From positions 21,548,518 to 21,612,517 of the forward strand of contig CM076655.1 in assembly GCA_038496675.1 (NCBI GenBank): 64,000 nucleotides of DNA, in the 5' to 3' direction. The translations under genes were made by a program, and so were the position numbers. Below the pieces are notes generated by a model that was not told the DNA's origin, did no database searches, and saw only the letters and a program-made list of their open reading frames with translations. Of this stretch, positions 59,011-64,000 are shown in pieces (positions within the stretch are counted from its first letter, which is position 1; every line of letters begins with the position of its first letter). Origin of the DNA: Rachycentron canadum (Eukaryota; Chordata; Actinopteri; Carangiformes; Rachycentridae).

Positions 59011-61189
59011 TCACAGCTCCATGCTTTGGTTTTGTCCATCTCACTTGTTTGATGTTCGCAAAAGTCTGAATCTTTTTTGGGCTTTTAAAAAATCTAGAAG
59101 AATTTTTTTGGGTTGATCGCACTGATATGGATTTAAAAACAAAAGCCAGTCTAATCTTATGCAGATTGTTACATGGTGAACATCATGAACTTAATTTAAA
59201 CAAAAAGACAAATTTTACAAGGTGTTTATCAGTTTAAAATGTATGTTTAAACTTAAAGGACTGCAACTTAGTACTATGGTTAGATAATGCTGATTTTTTT
59301 TTTCTTTTAGAGACTTAGATAAATGAAAAACTTTGTCTTATTTGAGAAAAAACTTTGTCTTATTTGCTGTTTAATTAAACTTAATAAATTAAACAGCATA
59401 AACATGCACATGAATAACATGGTGAATGATGTTAAATGTGCCAAGTCTGTTTAAATGTGTGTGGATTATATATATATATATTGTCTGACATGTTAAAGTA
59501 CTCCTGCTATGGTATATTATATTCAAAGCTGGTCCTGTGTGAAACAAAATAAGCTCTGAGATCGAGGGGATCTGGTGTTGGAACAAAAATACAAAAATAA
59601 CTGATGTTTAACTGCCAGTCGTCATGATTTTATGTCATAATCTGGACTCTGACAGGATCCATGAAGGCACCCTCAGACTGAAAACTCTATCTCAAGCTCA
59701 GCCCAGCACCCGGACTCACATTCCCCAGCCTTCACGGCACATTTACAGTCCAGGCTCGTGTTTCTATCACACGCTTGCCATACCATACCTGTGTACCAGA
59801 GACCAGTTGCATGTGACCAGTGGTAAAGTTGTCTTCAAGTCTTCAGGCTTGAGCTGTGCCTGGTAGAGCAGCATAATGATTTAAATGAAGGACTAAAGAT
59901 GCTGGTGCTTAATCTTCAACTCTTCTCACGTCAAATAAAATAAACTAACAAATAAAACTGGAACTTGTACAATGAGATTTGGTTCTCTTAATTTTGGGAA
60001 CCTGCACTGGTAAGGCCTGTTACTTCAACTGGAGAAAAGAAACCTCTTTTTAGACATTAATGATTTAATCACATTGTGTTGACGCAACAGAGGTAAAATC
60101 AAATGTTTTAGCTGCTAGAACAATAAAATATTCGACATCAGTGCAAACAAAACTCTGCTAATCTGTATGTGGTGTCCACTGCCCAGGGAAACGTTTATCG
60201 GTCTGGTCCCAAAAACAACTTTTTAAACCTACTGATGGATAACAGGTAAGACAAGCAATTTAATATGTCAAGACCAGTGTATATGTTTTATGTATTATAT
60301 ATTAGTGTACAATCAGCTGAATCTAGAAGTCGTGCTTTAGTTATCTTAGATTGAGAAATTGTAGACATTTCTACATTTCTATTGCAGGCCAGAGTGGACA
60401 AACCAAATACTGGCTTTAAAGAATCCTTTATGTTACCTGAAAGCCACTGTAGAATCTCCTATGCACCTGGAAAGGGAGGGGTGAGAGCAGGGGAAGTCTG
60501 CTGGTTGCAAATGGTTGCAAACCTCACCTCTAGATGCCACTAAATCCAACACACCTTGTTGAATTCAATGTTTTCAATGAAAATGCTCTCAAGTCACAAG
60601 CGATAGTGTGGTGATCTCCAAGCAGGAGGTAGATTTGATTAATTATATGTAAGATCTTTCAAATTGTATCTTAATTACGTGACAAGAGAAAATATATGTC
60701 AAAGAAATTGGCCAAACTGTTTTAATGGGTGTCAGTCGTCACTTTTAGCAGCAAGAGCTGGCAGCAGCATTTACTGCTTAATAAAACGCCGGGCTCATAT
60801 CTTTCACTATTAAACATGCATTAGCAGCATATCCAGCCACTGTAAAGTAACTAAAACAACTTTAAAATGAAAACAATAAAGTTAGCATTGGGGGTAGGTA
60901 CAGTTCACGACTTAGCTTAGCCTATAGCTGATTGTCAGAGCTGCACAGGTTTGAGGTATTATTCTATAAAGCACGGTGTAATGGAGATGCAAAATGACAT
61001 TAAGTCACTGCTTGCATGCTGTCACTTACACTACGTCCTTCTGGGGGTTGTCAGGTCTAACTGTACACATTAATTGCCCTCTTGTACCCAGCTTTGTAGG
61101 TGTTCTGCATGACCAAGAGTTTGCACTCAAATATTTATATATGCCCTCTAAACCAAATTACTCCATCCCTGAGACACAGCTAAAGACCT
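59011..61189. other. AT-rich desert segment, no gene seen
   Basis: A direct 18-base repeat AAAAACTTTGTCTTATTT occurs at about 59327 and 59346. No exon or named repeat. Confidence 0.4.
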
Positions 61190-62245
61190 CATTTGCATGC
61201 TAGAGCCTTTTTGAAGGGCGTGCGTCAACAGCAAACATTACTGCACTACTCCGTCAAACGAATGACTGACATTTCTAATGGAACATGAGCGCGTCGCTGA
61301 ATATGGATTTAGCCGTGCCATTAGCCCCGGGTACTTTGATGACCACAAGAAATGTGATAGGTAATTAATTTTTTGGGAACAAGTTCGCTCATCCCCACCA
61401 ATCCCTATTAAGGGGCTGTGTGATCCCCCATTTGCTAATTGAATTAGCTGCATCAGGCTGGATTCGAACTTGAGAAGTGTCACAAATCAGACTCTGTTTA
61501 TCTACCATTATATCGAAGCGAGAGGCTTAGTTTTACGATATAATTATACCTCGCAAGACAGTGACCTTACCCAACCTCATTTTGTAATGCAGAGCACTTT
61601 GGCAGGGTCCTTGATGTTTACTGGGCAGATTTCACTGAGCTTTTTCTGCTGCTTTTCCCCCGCCTGTATCTGCCTCAACCCCTGTCTAATTGGAGCATGA
61701 AATCTGTGCACAACAAGAATACTGAGAGATGTTCGATTAAAATTCCTTATTTCCTCCAGATGGCATTGTCAGGGTGAAGGCAGTGAATATCTATAAGGCT
61801 GTAGTTTATACCAGCCTGTCTTTCTTTTCCTCTCTTTCTGAGAAAAAAAGAAACAACTTGATATTAGACAACAATGACCAATAAGGAACAAAAAGCAAGA
61901 GGTCAAAAAAAAAAACAACCCCTGAGTGGAAATGCAATCCATTTTGTTGTGGCCCTGAATGAATTTGATCGACACTATCCACTTGCAGCGTCGGCCTCCC
62001 TGTGCCCTTACCAGAGACATTTGCAACTGGTGTCAAGGCCCTATAAATCATCCTGTATCAAAGAGGCCATGTAACGCTTTCTACATTTCAACATATGTGG
62101 AATCAGAACACGTCTGTCATCGATGTGGGCCACTCTTGGAGAAAAAGGTTTTTTGGAGGCCTTTCCCACTGTAATGTGGACCATATGTGCTATTGATTTG
62201 GGAGATTTTACCTGCCACAGTGGGATACTCCTGAAATGGGGTGAA
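61190..62245. promoter_or_regulatory. Candidate cluster of conserved non-coding elements
   Basis: Two repeat-free blocks (about 61190-61700 and 61730-62245). The first is dense in homeodomain words: GGTAATTAATTTTTTGGG, TTTGCTAATTGAATTAGC and GATATAATTATACC. The GCTAATTGAATTAGC word is nearly palindromic. The overlapping open frames on both strands have no domain. Confidence 0.4.
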
Positions 62246-63463
62246 GCAGACACTGTCATATCTCTTCAATAGTAAAGGATTAGGCCTGTAAACTAAAACA
62301 AACAAGGTGGATAACCAGAAAGAGGCAGTGCAAAGGCAGTACTTTATACTTTGCTCAATTTAGAATGAAAAATTAGCTCCAGTCTTTTCCTTCCCTCTTT
62401 TCTGATGTAAAGTGCACCATCATTTTTTTAAACCAGTGTTTTGCCTTTAAATAGCCTCTAAACACACAGTGATCCGGTTCTGGTTCATTTGCATCAAACT
62501 ACCCACCATGCCAGCTGGTATCAGGATGAGCCTATTCATCTTAATATTATAAATGGCTCTCACTGTCATCCAAGGTTTTAAGTTCCCAAAGCAACTGATC
62601 CTGGTCTTGTACTCGCCATATATCTCCCTTTGAAAGCCAACTCTTCCATCTCCTGCTGCTTTGTGTTTAAGGTCGGCCCTCCGTCTTGGGTTTAACCTGC
62701 TCTCTCAATGACTGTAATAACTTTGAGAGAGCGAAGAAGCTCTCTGTTTCTTGAATAATTTAGGAATCTCCATTTGTGGTTGAGGATAAATGAGACTGTA
62801 AATCAAATGATAAATGTTGAGGGATTTGGTCCCCGCATTGTGACCAAGCTTGTTTCTTAATTTAGACTTGCTTCCACAGATTTACCCCCGCCTGGTGCTG
62901 AATGAAGAGTAGAAAGAGCTGAACTGTCTTGATGGCCATTTTTCTGCTTCAAAAGAATTAATTTCATATTGGATTATAATAAAGGACCCTTTATGTTTGT
63001 TTTATTGGAGATTATTTCATCTTTTTTAAGACAGATCTGGCTGAGACAGCATTACCAACTCAATTAATTTAGCATATGGTAACAGTGAAAGCCAAAGACA
63101 GTATATTGTATCATCTTTGACCTGGTTTAAGCAGGCGAAGTATGTTCCACAGCAAGATGGCAATTTAACAATAAAGGCTTGAAGATAAATAAATAAACCA
63201 GCAGTTAGTTGAAGTGGGGACGGGGGGGCTCAAGGGGACTGAGTTGTGGAAGCAGCATGTCAATCTATGACAACCCCATAATACAAAATGGAGAGGGAAA
63301 CTGCTACAGCCATCCTTCTTTAATCTGCTTCTGTTCAACAGGCTGAGCTGCAGCTGCAGAATTGACCAGAATAGATTCTGACCTGAAAAATCTATATGTA
63401 AAACTCTTCTCAAGAAAGATGTCAAGATATTTTTATTCAGTGAACCACTCAGTTTTAGATTAC
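62246..63463. other. Desert segment, no gene seen
   Basis: Unique AT-rich sequence, possibly with further enhancer-like stretches (62630-63160). No exon seen. Confidence 0.35.
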
Positions 63464-63526
<63 letters not shown>

Positions 63527-63527
63527 G
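63464..63527. repeat. (GATA)n microsatellite
   Basis: About 15 tandem GATA units, almost pure, ending GATAGAGATA. Confidence 0.97.
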
Positions 63528-64000
63528 ATAAGCTGTCTACTACATTTATTAATACAAAATAATTTATTCTGCATCTTCACATCTTAACTTCAGCCAACTT
63601 TTTAGATCCAAAAACACTTGACCTTCAAACTGAAAGATGGCCTGAACTTGCTTTCTTGCCCCTTTCCTGAAGAAGAGCAGTTGAGACAATACTACTCCAT
63701 TACTACTATCCCTACTGCTGCTACTACTAATAAAAATAATAATGCAAAGGGCACCACATATTTATAGAAAGTCATTTTTTCTGTAATCAGACTGTGATAA
63801 ATCATACCACACTAGCTTCTCCTTAATGAGTAATGACAGTAACACTAAGGCTGTTGTGTGCGGCTGAACAACAGTAACACACGTCTGACCGTGATTAACC
63901 AGTTGTTTGAAACGATACCTACTGTGAGGGAGGGATCATCCTCGCCATTAGCAAATACTCACCACACTCCGAATGCCGATTACAAAGCTCCACTATTCTG
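63528..64000. other. Right edge, no gene seen
   Basis: Short CTA/TAC-rich imperfect repeat at about 63692-63730. No exon recognised up to the window end. Confidence 0.35.

Noticed and set aside
1..64000. CRISPR array, prokaryotic operon or viral insertion
   Set aside because: No regularly spaced identical repeats, no bacterial gene organisation and no viral-type long open frame was seen on either strand.

Overview
The window looks like teleost (ray-finned fish) nuclear DNA, probably from a percomorph. The evidence is two vertebrate-type genes, an AT-rich non-coding background with vertebrate-style microsatellites, and degraded repeats of kinds I know from teleost genomes: tRNA-derived SINEs, a LINE 3' tail, a hAT-like non-autonomous element and several short interspersed families. 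There are no bacterial-type operons. Gene density is very low.

Layout. (1) Positions 14-139 are the last coding exon of a cathepsin Z/X gene (ctsz) that enters from the left; a poly(A) signal follows at 221-226. (2) Positions 246-5500 are intergenic, with an AT-rich part (about 1540-3340) rich in octamer and homeodomain words. (3) A compact promoter (GC box, TATAA) at about 5524-5546 precedes an intact single-exon nanos1-type gene at 5707-6387. Its 3' UTR may run to about 8100 and holds two perfect Pumilio response elements. (4) Positions 8.1-13.3 kb hold a locally triplicated non-coding element with an RFX X-box kept in two copies. (5) From 13.3 kb to the right end I find no convincing conserved protein gene. 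This is a gene desert of about 50 kb made of alternating enhancer-like unique blocks (best at 20.85-21.0, 23.5-23.8, 39.8-42.1, 43.7-44.2, 54.0-54.3, 58.6-59.0 and 61.2-62.2 kb), repeats and microsatellites. One 77-codon minus-strand ORF at 36008-36241, beside a perfect RFX X-box, is the only plausible unrecognised coding unit.

Interpretation. Nanos1 is an RNA-binding translational repressor of the germ line and nervous system. It works with Pumilio and recruits the CCR4-NOT deadenylase, and both the NOT1-binding motif and the double CCHC zinc finger are intact. Its own mRNA appears set up for post-transcriptional control, with an overlapping upstream ORF, Pumilio sites and two poly(A) signals. 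The long flanking desert resembles a cis-regulatory block whose target gene may lie outside the window. Conservation cannot be tested from one sequence, so every enhancer call is inference.
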